8,817 nt of DNA from JAWPMV01 sp038527215 (GTDB taxonomy: Bacteria > Bacteroidota > Bacteroidia > J057), in contig JBCBGC010000199.1 of NCBI GenBank assembly GCA_038527215.1, forward strand, positions 1 to 8,817. Reading direction: 5' to 3'. A model generated the notes under the pieces. That model saw only the letters and a list, made by a program, of their open reading frames with translations, did no database searches and was not told where the DNA came from. Positions within the stretch are counted from its first letter, which is position 1; each line of letters opens with the position of its first letter. Position numbers and translations under genes: made by a program. Positions 1 to 6,786 of the stretch are shown piece by piece.

Positions 1-37
1 TTAATAAACATTTCCCTATTTATCTACATCAACTTTA

Positions 38-1708
38 TTACCATAAATAGGGGTTGGAATAGTGAAAATGTATTAATAGTAAGGGTATGCCCCAGCCGTT
101 TAACTGAGTCAATTTTCTATTTATTTTTGTTCGAATTTCACTGGTAAAACTCCCATAAGGATAAACGGATAAATAATGGCTTAACCCGGCTATTGTAGGG
201 GATTTTTCAGCTTTTTGATAGATTTCATATTCTCTTTTAGATTCAAGCCTTGCGACATATTTTGAATCCGGGAAAAGAGTTAAAAAATGGTCAATTTCTT
301 TCAATGCTAAATCTCCGCTTTGCTTTAGAATTGCCTTAACTCTGTTTTCAGTGACCTTTTCGCGAAATTTTGATGGAGGCATTTTCTGAATGTACTGCAT
401 CATGCTAGAATGATCTCTGGTTCTCATGATTGTGCTGTATTCAGCTTCCACCAGAAGGTCCCTCCATTCTTGGATTCGATAATGTGTGGGGTACTTTTCT
501 ACTACATGCCTTATATAGTCCTCGCTCTCTTTTCCGCGATAATACCCAGCAGCCTTCAGCCAATAATCTTGTGCCTCCCCATAGTATCTTGAATTTGGAT
601 TTCTAGTTAGAAAAGTTTCAATTTTCCTGGGGTCTAATTCTTTTTTCACCGTCTCCCACTCAAGCCTTTTCTTCCAAATTATTGCGTCTTCACAATAGGA
701 TCCTTGGGGATATTTTTCTAAGAAATGCGCGATTGATTTTAGTTCGTTTGCTTGTCGCGCTAAATGCCAGTCCATTTCTTCCACTCTTTCCTGACTTTGA
801 AGATTTTGGATCATTTCTTTAGCCCTCTCCGAGTAAATCCCTAAGGGAAATGAATATAGATAGCGTTTAAAAAGGGCTAACTTCATTTTCTGCTGTGCTT
901 CTTCCCAAAACACTTGCTCAATTTCCTGAGCACTTTTAGGCTTCTTATATGGTGATAATGAGGGAATCCGGAACTTTCCTTCGTTATTTGAATGGAACAC
1001 GAATTGACCGCCACGATCGCCTACACCAAACATGAAGGTACCCTCCGGGGTTTGGCGAGCATTACGAACAGTTACGTTTGTCACCTGTTGAATAAATGAG
1101 GAAATAGGGATATCCCTTTCTTGCGAATATTTAAGGCAAGTCAGCATGGATTGGGAGAAAGGGCTGTTTTTCCCGGGCTCTCCGTCAGATACTTGTTCAA
1201 TCCTACCAGAAGTAAGGACCCAGCGAGAAGGAAGTGGTTCTAACCGATTGGCAAGGGAGCTTGCATCTCTTGGAATAATAGACCCTGAAAAGCACGCGTC
1301 TGAAATTAATACTACATGTCTGGCTTTAAAGACTTTGACAAAGGCGATGATTTCTGAATGAGAAATTAAGGTGTGAATCTCATCTTCTTTCCCTTCTACG
1401 GGGATCCAGTACCCTTGTAGCCTATCTCTTTCAACGATGCCATGGCCAGCGAAATAAATAATGAGATCATCTCCTGGACCCAACTCCTGGCAAAGCCGAT
1501 GTAGGTGCTGCAAAATATTTTTCCTACTCGCCTCCTCATTGGTGAGAACTGTGCTGCGAGAAGGGGTGAATTGATATTCAAGACAGAGGCGATCAGAAAA
1601 ATCACGAACATCCTTTACCGCGTTGAAGAGATGAGGTTGGTGTTGGTATTTATCAATACCGATTCCCAAAAAGTAGGCTTTGGAACCTGAAGTGGAACGA
1701 ATAGCCAT
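38..1708 (-). CDS. Caspase-like (peptidase C14) protease with C-terminal TPR-like repeats
   Basis: A 556-residue protein predicted to be a cytoplasmic cysteine protease of the caspase/metacaspase fold. The N-terminal domain (about residues 9-240) begins with a core strand (AYFLGIGIDKY), carries the catalytic histidine in YFAGHG (H89) and the nucleophile in SDACFSGS (C139); both dyad residues are intact. From about residue 280 to 530 there are seven degenerate repeats of the form (F/Y)L..(Y/F)P.S.Y, starting near residues 283, 329, 366, 402, 439, 475 and 512. The last six are spaced 36-37 residues apart, suggesting a TPR-like helical solenoid. The protein ends in a short hydrophobic tail (IPLLLIHF). 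No signal peptide is seen. The start ATG at 1706-1708 directly precedes the domain. Base composition is much more AT-rich than neighbouring genes, suggesting transfer. Caspase-like proteases with repeat domains act in bacterial stress, cell-death and defence systems, but the substrate and role here are unknown. Family call is firm; function is open. Confidence 0.9.
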   Translation of the reverse strand: MAIRSTSGSKAYFLGIGIDKYQHQPHLFNAVKDVRDFSDRLCLEYQFTPSRSTVLTNEEASRKNILQHLHRLCQELGPGDDLIIYFAGHGIVERDRLQGYWIPVEGKEDEIHTLISHSEIIAFVKVFKARHVVLISDACFSGSIIPRDASSLANRLEPLPSRWVLTSGRIEQVSDGEPGKNSPFSQSMLTCLKYSQERDIPISSFIQQVTNVTVRNARQTPEGTFMFGVGDRGGQFVFHSNNEGKFRIPSLSPYKKPKSAQEIEQVFWEEAQQKMKLALFKRYLYSFPLGIYSERAKEMIQNLQSQERVEEMDWHLARQANELKSIAHFLEKYPQGSYCEDAIIWKKRLEWETVKKELDPRKIETFLTRNPNSRYYGEAQDYWLKAAGYYRGKESEDYIRHVVEKYPTHYRIQEWRDLLVEAEYSTIMRTRDHSSMMQYIQKMPPSKFREKVTENRVKAILKQSGDLALKEIDHFLTLFPDSKYVARLESKREYEIYQKAEKSPTIAGLSHYLSVYPYGSFTSEIRTKINRKLTQLNGWGIPLLLIHFHYSNPYLW

Positions 1709-1913
1709 AATACAATGGTTAAGTTATTACATAGTATTTGGGATAGCACCTTGGTACAGTCACTATGAATAAATAATGCCATTGGATAAAAGTGCGCTTT
1801 TCGTCAAAATAGGCAGCTTAGGGAAACTTTTATTTCTCTGTTTGACAGAAATTTTCTCAATTAGAAAAAATATTGAAGGGTAAAGGAAGGAATGGCGGAC
1901 TAAATTCTTCCAT

Positions 1914-1949
1914 AAAAAAAGCCCTCACAACATCACTGTTGTAAGGGCT
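1914..1949 (-). terminator. Rho-independent terminator of tRNA-Arg
   Basis: On the minus strand a 13-bp stem (one G-U pair, otherwise perfect) with a GTGA tetraloop occupies 1920-1949 and is followed by seven T residues (1914-1920 on the plus strand are A). It begins 5 nt after the tRNA 3' end, so it almost certainly ends the tRNA transcript. It also insulates the caspase-like gene downstream from read-through. On the plus strand only a short T run follows the stem, so it should act mainly in one direction. Confidence 0.93.
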
Positions 1950-1954
1950 TTCAG

Positions 1955-2028
1955 TACACTCGGAAGGATTCGAACCCTCAACCTCCTGATCCGTAGTCAG
2001 GTGCTCTATCCAGTTGAGCTACGAGTGC
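1955..2028 (-). tRNA. tRNA-Arg (anticodon ACG)
   Basis: A complete 74-nt cloverleaf on the minus strand. The acceptor stem is GCACTCG/CGAGTGT with discriminator A, the D arm is GCTC/GAGC, the anticodon stem is CCTGA/TCAGG around loop CTACGGA, the variable loop has 5 nt, and the T arm is GAGGG/CCTTC around TTCGAAT. The anticodon is ACG, which reads CGN arginine codons after A34 is deaminated to inosine. The first acceptor pair is a G-U wobble. CCA is not encoded (CTG follows the discriminator), so the 3' end must be added by tRNA nucleotidyltransferase. The terminator lies 5 nt downstream and a promoter lies just upstream. Confidence 0.97.
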
Positions 2029-2046
2029 AACGGTCAATTGCGGATG

Positions 2047-2054
2047 CAAATATA
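2047..2054 (-). promoter_or_regulatory. Bacteroidota -7 promoter element for tRNA-Arg
   Basis: The minus strand reads TATATTTG, an exact match to the Bacteroidota sigma-70 -7 consensus TAnnTTTG, with 18 nt between it and the 5' end of the mature tRNA. A weak -33 candidate (GTTTCC) lies 18 nt upstream. Position and match make this the likely tRNA promoter, and it supports the taxonomic assignment. Confidence 0.72.
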
Positions 2055-2099
2055 ATCGGCTTATCCGTATTTGGAAACTTTTTCGTAAAAAAAGGTGCG

Positions 2100-3104
2100 C
2101 TAAACTTCTACATTCCTCAGGATGAGGTCGATACAATCGAGGGTAGAGATCTCCTCTGCCTCGGCCTCGTAGTTGAGGATGATGCGGTGGTTGAGTACGT
2201 CGGGCGCGATCTCTTTGACGTCCTCTGGGAGGACGTAATTGCGACCGGCGAGGAAGGCGTTGGCCTTGGCACCGAGGTTGAGGGCGAGGCTGGCTCGGGG
2301 GGAAGCGCCGAACTCGATATACTCCGCTAGCTTAGGCATGCTATACTGTTCGGGATAGCGGGTGGCCATGATGATGTCTACGATGTAGTCCTCCAGTTGG
2401 TCGGACAACTGTATGTCGTCAATGGCACTTCTGATTTCCAGGATATCAGCTTTGGTGAACACCGCTTGAACTTCGTGGCGGGCTTGCGTCTTGGCCATGC
2501 GCTTCATGATGGCCTTTTCCTCATTCCGGTTGGGGTAGGAAACAAAGACCTTCATCATGAATCGGTCCACCTGGGCTTCGGGTAGGGGATAGGTTCCCTC
2601 CTGGTCAATGGGGTTCTGGGTCGCCATCACCAAAAAGGGCTGGTCCAGCTCAAAGGTATGATCCCCAATGGTTACCTGACGCTCTTGCATAGATTCCAGT
2701 AGGGCCGATTGAACTTTGGCGGGAGAACGGTTGATTTCGTCTGCCAGGACGATGTTGGCGAAGATTGGTCCCTGCTTTACTTCAAAGGTGCCACTCTTCT
2801 GATTGTAAATCATGGTACCCAAAAGGTCTGCGGGCAAAAGGTCTGGGGTAAACTGAATCCGGGCAAAGTCCATTTCCAGGGCCTTGGCCAGGGTGCTGAT
2901 GGTCAGGGTTTTGGCGAGACCGGGTACCCCTTCCAAAAGGATATGACCATTGGTGAACAGGCCAATCAAGAGACGGTGCACCATGTGATGCTGGCCTACC
3001 ACAACTTTTTCGAGCTCCTCCAACAGGAGGTTTACCTTATTGATTTTATCAGAAAGAGAGGGATCCAAAGAGAAAGTAGATTGCTGGGACGTTTGAGAAT
3101 GCAT
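2100..3104 (-). CDS. MoxR-family AAA+ ATPase
   Basis: A 334-residue cytoplasmic AAA+ ATPase of the MoxR group, whose members act as chaperones that mature or activate partner proteins, often von Willebrand factor A (MIDAS) proteins. All ATPase motifs are present: Walker A GVPGLAKT (residues 59-66), Walker B IVLADE (118-123), sensor 1 in ATQNP (N164), arginine finger in QVDRF (R181) and sensor 2 in GASPR (R270), followed by the C-terminal lid. Length and architecture are normal for the family. The ATG at 3102-3104 is chosen because it gives the usual short N-terminal extension; no Shine-Dalgarno sequence is visible. MoxR genes usually lie upstream of a DUF58 gene and VWA genes. Here the next feature downstream is the tRNA, so no partner is visible and the target is unknown. 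The upstream neighbour, a lipoprotein, is divergent. Confidence 0.95.
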   Translation of the reverse strand: MHSQTSQQSTFSLDPSLSDKINKVNLLLEELEKVVVGQHHMVHRLLIGLFTNGHILLEGVPGLAKTLTISTLAKALEMDFARIQFTPDLLPADLLGTMIYNQKSGTFEVKQGPIFANIVLADEINRSPAKVQSALLESMQERQVTIGDHTFELDQPFLVMATQNPIDQEGTYPLPEAQVDRFMMKVFVSYPNRNEEKAIMKRMAKTQARHEVQAVFTKADILEIRSAIDDIQLSDQLEDYIVDIIMATRYPEQYSMPKLAEYIEFGASPRASLALNLGAKANAFLAGRNYVLPEDVKEIAPDVLNHRIILNYEAEAEEISTLDCIDLILRNVEV

Positions 3105-3235
3105 AAATGAAGAACGACATTCGGCTCGCTAAGCTAACCAAGATTTGCAAAAATTCCACAGCAAAGTCCTTGGGTGGAAGGAAATACGGGATGATCGGTT
3201 ACTGAGGAAGCTCAGCAGAATTGCTGCCCTTTTGT

Positions 3236-3243
3236 TACTTTTG
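3236..3243 (+). promoter_or_regulatory. Candidate -7 promoter element for the lipoprotein gene
   Basis: TACTTTTG matches the Bacteroidota -7 consensus TAnnTTTG exactly and ends only 4 nt before the ATG at 3248. If used, transcription would start at or within a few bases of the start codon, giving a leaderless or nearly leaderless mRNA. No convincing -33 TTG element is seen at the expected distance, so a chance match is possible. Confidence 0.4.
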
Positions 3244-3247
3244 GGAT

Positions 3248-3808
3248 ATGAAGCGTGTTTCGCCCCTTTTGCTTGCTTGTTTTTGCGGGATCTTCCTGGC
3301 CTGTCAGAACGCGACTTATCAAAATTCGACCTTGTTTCAGGACCTATTCCCGGATGAAGAAACCACCTTACGGGGCTTTAGCCTCGGGGATCAGCTCGAC
3401 CAGGCCCGACAAATTGAATTGCCGCACACGCCGCGCCATGCTGACCTTTATGGCTTAAACTATGCCTATGACCTGGGCGAAAATGCCAGCGTATTGATAG
3501 ACTACTTTCCAGAGCGGGCCAAATATGGCTATCAACGGGACCGGGTGGTATCCATCGTCGCCAATGTCTTGATGCCAAATGAGGTAGAGACCGTCCGCCT
3601 GTACAATGAAATTCAGGACTACTTTAATCAGAAGCCCACCTATGGGTTACCGAATGGGAGTTTCGGCGATCAGGTTTGGAATGGTTCCAATCGCTTCATC
3701 AGCAGCATGGAAGTGCGTCTCCGGATTGATGAGGACAAAAAAGGCCTGACCATTAACTTTATTGACCTGCAACCGGGCATCCTCTCCGACTCTGTCCTGG
3801 TAGAATAA
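3248..3808 (+). CDS. Putative lipoprotein of unknown function
   Basis: A 186-residue protein that I do not recognise. The ATG at 3248 is preferred over one nine codons upstream (3221) because it yields a compact lipoprotein signal: MKR, a hydrophobic core, then FLAC with the candidate lipidated cysteine at residue 19. The lipobox has Phe rather than Leu at -3, so it is acceptable but not ideal. C11 and C13 also lie inside the signal. The mature part is mostly polar, with a GFSLGDQLDQAR segment near the start, a tyrosine-rich middle (YGLNYAYDLG) and alternating hydrophobic residues near the end (MEVRLRIDE, LTINFIDL), suggesting a mixed alpha/beta envelope domain. It is probably anchored in the outer or inner membrane. 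It is divergent from MoxR, which might hint at shared regulation, and lies 63 bp upstream of the PduO gene, possibly in one transcript. Confidence 0.75.
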   Translation: MKRVSPLLLACFCGIFLACQNATYQNSTLFQDLFPDEETTLRGFSLGDQLDQARQIELPHTPRHADLYGLNYAYDLGENASVLIDYFPERAKYGYQRDRVVSIVANVLMPNEVETVRLYNEIQDYFNQKPTYGLPNGSFGDQVWNGSNRFISSMEVRLRIDEDKKGLTINFIDLQPGILSDSVLVE

Positions 3809-3871
3809 GTTGGGAACAAATCCCCCATCGGCTAGTTGACCATTGTATCTAAGAAAGAACAGACGAACGAA

Positions 3872-4417
3872 ATGAAAATATATACCAAGAAAGGCGACGC
3901 TGGTAAAACCTCCCTCCTGGGCGGGACCCGGGTGTCAAAGGATGACCTGAGGATTGAAGCTTATGGCACCGTTGATGAATTGAACGCCCACTTGGGGTGG
4001 CTGGGAGACCAGGAGGCTTGCCGGGAGCATTTACCCCTGATTCGGGTGATTCAGGAAAAGCTCTTTCTGGTGGGCTCCCTTTTGGCCAACGACCCGGAAA
4101 AGTCGCGCTTTAAACTGCCAGAATTGACAGAGGAGGATGTGTTCTTATTGGAGAAATCCATCGACAACATGAACGAGGCGCTTCCTCCGCTTAAGAATTT
4201 CATCCTACCTGGCGGACATCCCGCCAATTCTGGGGCCCATCTGGCCAGAACCGTTTGCCGGAGAGCAGAACGTAGGGTGGTAACCCTGGATGCCCTGCAG
4301 CCCTTGCAGCCCGAAATCATGACCTATCTGAATCGTCTTTCAGATTGGTTGTTTGTGCTTGGCAGGGTGATTAGCCATGAACAAGGGGCGGCTGAAATTC
4401 CCTGGACCCTAAGCTAG
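3872..4417 (+). CDS. pduO: PduO-type cob(I)yrinic acid a,c-diamide adenosyltransferase
   Basis: A 181-residue cytoplasmic enzyme that transfers the adenosyl group of ATP to cob(I)alamin or its precursor to make adenosylcobalamin, the cofactor of enzymes such as methylmalonyl-CoA mutase. Family signatures, numbered from the ATG at 3872, are the N-terminal ATP-binding segment YTKKGDAGKTSLLGG (4-18), AYGTVDELNA (30-39), FILPGG (110-115), RAERR (131-135) and YLNRLSDWLFVLGR (152-165). Length and all-helical pattern fit the trimeric PduO/MMAB family. A TTG 36 bp upstream (3836) could extend the frame, but family members begin at the KIYTKKGD segment, so the ATG is preferred. No cobalamin riboswitch is visible in the short gap upstream. 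The MlaD gene starts 4 bp after the stop, so the two are probably co-transcribed. MMAB is the human orthologue name; the symbol is the family name rather than evidence for propanediol metabolism. Confidence 0.94.
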   Translation: MKIYTKKGDAGKTSLLGGTRVSKDDLRIEAYGTVDELNAHLGWLGDQEACREHLPLIRVIQEKLFLVGSLLANDPEKSRFKLPELTEEDVFLLEKSIDNMNEALPPLKNFILPGGHPANSGAHLARTVCRRAERRVVTLDALQPLQPEIMTYLNRLSDWLFVLGRVISHEQGAAEIPWTLS

Positions 4418-4421
4418 TTTC

Positions 4422-5360
4422 GTGAAAAAAGAAATAAAAGTTGGGCTAACGCTATTGGCTGCCCTGGGCCTGTTTTACCTGGTGGTGGCCTGGGCCTTGC
4501 GGTCTCAGGTCTTTAGTCCGGCCACCCATACCTACACCTTTACCTTTGAGAATGTCAACGGTTTATTAGAAGGAGACCCGCTCATGGTGCGTGGCTATCC
4601 ATCCGGTCGGGTGATCTCCATCCTGCCGGGAGCAGATGAGGTCGAGGTAGAGGTCGAACTGGATGCGCGCATTGCGCTTCATGAAGACGCCATTGCAGAA
4701 ATTCAGGTAAAAGAACTAATGGGCGGGAAGCAAATTTCCATTTCGCCCGGCAGGCAAGGAACGGTGCTTCCGCCAAACGGAAGCCTCAGGGGCCGGCTGG
4801 CCATGGACTTTTCCTCCTCCTTTTCTCGCATGGGGGCGGCTTTTCAAACCGTTCAGGATCTTCCGCTGCAGGAGAGCTTTAGTCGCTTAGATACCTTTGC
4901 TTCTCGCATGGAAGGCTTGCTACAGGATTGGAATCCAGATGAGCTTTCGCAGTTGATCACCTTGTTTCAGGAGACTGCCAGAGGCGTCAATCGGCTCACT
5001 CGCTCCATAGATATGGGACAGGTAGACTCCCTGATGCGAACCAGCCAGCAATTAGCGGCCAAGGCCGGCGAACGGGTAGCCGAAGCCGAAGGGCTGTTAG
5101 AGAAGGTGGATCAAGGGCTATTGCCGAAAGCAGATAGCCTGATGGCTGAAATCCCTCAGAGCCTGGCTCTCCTAAACCAAAGCCTGGAAAGCCTGAATAC
5201 CCTGCTTTCTCCACAGCAAGAGCAACCTACCATGCTCAACCGCCTGATGTATGATCCAGGCCTGAGTGAAGCAGTAGATTCTACCCTCTACCACCTCAAC
5301 AAAACCCTGGAGCAAATTCACAACCAGAAGGTCATCGTAGGTTTCCGGAGAAAAAATTAA
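4422..5360 (+). CDS. MlaD family (MCE domain) lipid-transport protein
   Basis: A 312-residue membrane-anchored periplasmic protein. One N-terminal transmembrane helix (about residues 8-27) is followed by a single MCE domain (about 36-115), recognisable by YTFTFENVNGLLEGDPLMVRG and the GxxSGRVISI-type strand, then by a long helical/coiled-coil region (about 130-310). This is the layout of MlaD-type substrate-binding subunits, which form hexameric rings and move phospholipids between inner and outer membranes with MlaE permease and MlaF ATPase. Neither partner gene is present here. The start is GTG at 4422, 4 bp after the PduO stop; MKKEIKVG immediately before the helix supports it. The 3' end converges on the murein amidase with 19 bp between stops and no obvious terminator. 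In many Bacteroidota an MCE gene neighbours an amidase gene, which fits (recollection, not checked). Confidence 0.92.
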   Translation: MKKEIKVGLTLLAALGLFYLVVAWALRSQVFSPATHTYTFTFENVNGLLEGDPLMVRGYPSGRVISILPGADEVEVEVELDARIALHEDAIAEIQVKELMGGKQISISPGRQGTVLPPNGSLRGRLAMDFSSSFSRMGAAFQTVQDLPLQESFSRLDTFASRMEGLLQDWNPDELSQLITLFQETARGVNRLTRSIDMGQVDSLMRTSQQLAAKAGERVAEAEGLLEKVDQGLLPKADSLMAEIPQSLALLNQSLESLNTLLSPQQEQPTMLNRLMYDPGLSEAVDSTLYHLNKTLEQIHNQKVIVGFRRKN

Positions 5361-5379
5361 GAGCTGGTTCGGATGTTGT

Positions 5380-6606
5380 CTAAGGATTGTTTTTGGCGTC
5401 GCGCATCAGGCCTTCGAACAGCCAGTTGGAAATCAACTGCCGGTTGCCTTCAATCACCAACCTGGCCTGATCATTCCGGTTTCTGATGTTCCCCAGCTCA
5501 ATGAAGACCGCCGTCGGAATGGTTTCCCGCAGCATGTGGAGATCACGTGAACTGACCGTGCCATCATAGCCTCTGCCTTTGCGGTACTGGTCATACTTGA
5601 TCTTCATGGTGTGGCGGAGGTTTTCGGCCAGCCGTTCGCTTTTCTTGTCCCGGATTTTGTGGTAGAAATACACATCGATGCGTTCCTTTTTGCTGTCTGA
5701 ATCCACGTGCAGCACCACCAGGCGCTGGAATTTGACCCCCTGCTTCTTATTCTTTTTATACAGGGAGTTGACCGCGTCGGAGCGTTGGGTCAGTCTTTCC
5801 TTTTGATTAATGGGAATTTCTTGCCCTACCCAGCAATTCTCATCCTTGTCGCACGGCAGGATTTCCGTTTCCCGGATGCCATCATCTTCATCTCGCGTGA
5901 TCAGGTAGACCGTCGCGCCATAAGAGAGCAGGTTTCTGGCCAGACGTAAGGTGATGTCATAGGCATATTCATCCTCACACAGGCTTTTTCCTCGATAAGA
6001 ACCTACCGCACCCGGATCAGGACCTCCATGTCCCCCCACCAGATAATAGACCTTACCGCGTAAATCATTCCCGTCAAGGGGGACCGTGGCGTATTTTGCT
6101 CCGAAAATCGGATATACCCCTCTGACCTGCTGTCCAGCCCTGGGCTGTCCGGGTACGCCGCCGCCTTGCCCTTCCGAGGCCAGGAGGTTCCAATCTTCCT
6201 GGGTCCGACAATGGATTTGGGCATAGGGCACCCAGAGGACCTTGTCCTTTCTATAATCTCCCTCTTTGAAGGAGGCCTGGTCCATTTGCTCATTATAGGC
6301 TTGGATTTTCTCGGCCCAGGGTCGGTCGTTGATACCTGTAGTAGACCGAATGCTTTTGCCATTATAGTTATATACCAGAATAGGCAGGCGATAGGTCTTG
6401 TGCTTTTTGAGCCCTTTTTTCTTGACCGTTGGATTAAGGCTGTAAAACTGATTTCGGTTGCAGGGGGTGTTGATCTGGTACTTTCTCAGGAGAGAATATA
6501 CCCCTTCTCCAGCCTCAGGCTGAATTTCTACATATTGATTTTGGCCAAATCCAAACCCTGCAAAGGCCAGGATCATCACGGTAAAAAAAGATCTTTTGGA
6601 TATCAT
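5380..6606 (-). CDS. Secreted N-acetylmuramoyl-L-alanine amidase (Amidase_3)
   Basis: A 408-residue zinc hydrolase that cleaves the bond between MurNAc and the stem peptide of peptidoglycan. A Sec signal peptide (MISKRS, hydrophobic core, cleavage probably after GFG at residue 21) exports it to the periplasm. Residues 31-80 look like a divergent LysM module (GEGVYSLLRKYQI, FYSLNP), followed by a linker with a Gly/Gln-rich stretch (about 145-160). The catalytic domain begins near 186. Likely zinc ligands are H193 in GGHGGPDPGA, E213 in EDEYAYD and H300 in LHVDSDS, and E370 in VFIELGNIRN is the catalytic glutamate. A segment with PCDKDENC (251-258) lies between the second and third ligands, longer than in E. 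coli AmiA-type enzymes; I believe this is typical of Bacteroidota versions. The ATG at 6604-6606 is chosen because the signal peptide starts there. It faces MlaD tail to tail and is divergent from the M15-like gene. Confidence 0.94.
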   Translation of the reverse strand: MISKRSFFTVMILAFAGFGFGQNQYVEIQPEAGEGVYSLLRKYQINTPCNRNQFYSLNPTVKKKGLKKHKTYRLPILVYNYNGKSIRSTTGINDRPWAEKIQAYNEQMDQASFKEGDYRKDKVLWVPYAQIHCRTQEDWNLLASEGQGGGVPGQPRAGQQVRGVYPIFGAKYATVPLDGNDLRGKVYYLVGGHGGPDPGAVGSYRGKSLCEDEYAYDITLRLARNLLSYGATVYLITRDEDDGIRETEILPCDKDENCWVGQEIPINQKERLTQRSDAVNSLYKKNKKQGVKFQRLVVLHVDSDSKKERIDVYFYHKIRDKKSERLAENLRHTMKIKYDQYRKGRGYDGTVSSRDLHMLRETIPTAVFIELGNIRNRNDQARLVIEGNRQLISNWLFEGLMRDAKNNP

Positions 6607-6609
6607 AGG

Positions 6610-6677
6610 AGGAAACTACACGGGATGGAATAAATATACAAATTTCAATTGGGAAACGATAGGAAGGGTAGTTTCCT
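6610..6677. repeat. 10-bp inverted repeat in divergent intergenic region
   Basis: AGGAAACTAC at 6610-6619 and its exact reverse complement GTAGTTTCCT at 6668-6677 are separated by 48 bp, between the divergent amidase and M15-like genes. The left arm lies 4 bp upstream of the amidase start codon. The arms could be paired operator sites for a looping regulator, or chance. Related GGGAAAC (6651-6657) and GTTTCC (6744-6749) occur in the same gap. Confidence 0.45.
6631..6638 (-). promoter_or_regulatory. Possible -7 promoter element for the amidase
   Basis: The minus strand reads TATATTTA, one mismatch from TAnnTTTG, 24 nt upstream of the amidase start codon, a plausible distance for a short leader. 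It lies between the arms of the inverted repeat. No clear -33 element is visible, so the call is tentative. Confidence 0.35.
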
Positions 6678-6786
6678 TACAACTTCAACAGAAAAAAGTG
6701 CATCTTTTGAGAAAAAGACCGGCAAACTACTGATTTCATAGGTGTTTCCAGGGTCATGGTATGTATCAATAGACAATCCTTCCCCC

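Noticed and set aside
1709..1913. Promoter or operator for the caspase-like gene
   Set aside because: This AT-rich gap has short palindromes (AAAAG/CTTTT at 1788-1801 and AGAAATTTTCT at 1847-1857) but no exact TAnnTTTG near the gene on the minus strand, and such palindromes are expected by chance in AT-rich DNA.
2709..3110. 133-codon open frame on the plus strand opposite MoxR
   Set aside because: It is antisense to the Walker A/Walker B region of a clear ATPase and its composition is that of a shadow frame.
3202..3215. Small hairpin CTGAG-gaag-CTCAG between MoxR and the lipoprotein gene
   Set aside because: The stem is only 5 bp with no T run, so it is too weak for a terminator or a confident operator.
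3809..3871. Possible cobalamin riboswitch or separate promoter upstream of PduO
   Set aside because: The 63-bp gap is too short for a cobalamin riboswitch, no B12-box-like sequence is seen, and TAGTTGAC at 3833-3840 is a poor match to TAnnTTTG.
6166..6633. 155-codon open frame on the plus strand opposite the amidase
   Set aside because: It lies antisense to a gene with a signal peptide and all zinc ligands, and its translation has no recognisable motif.
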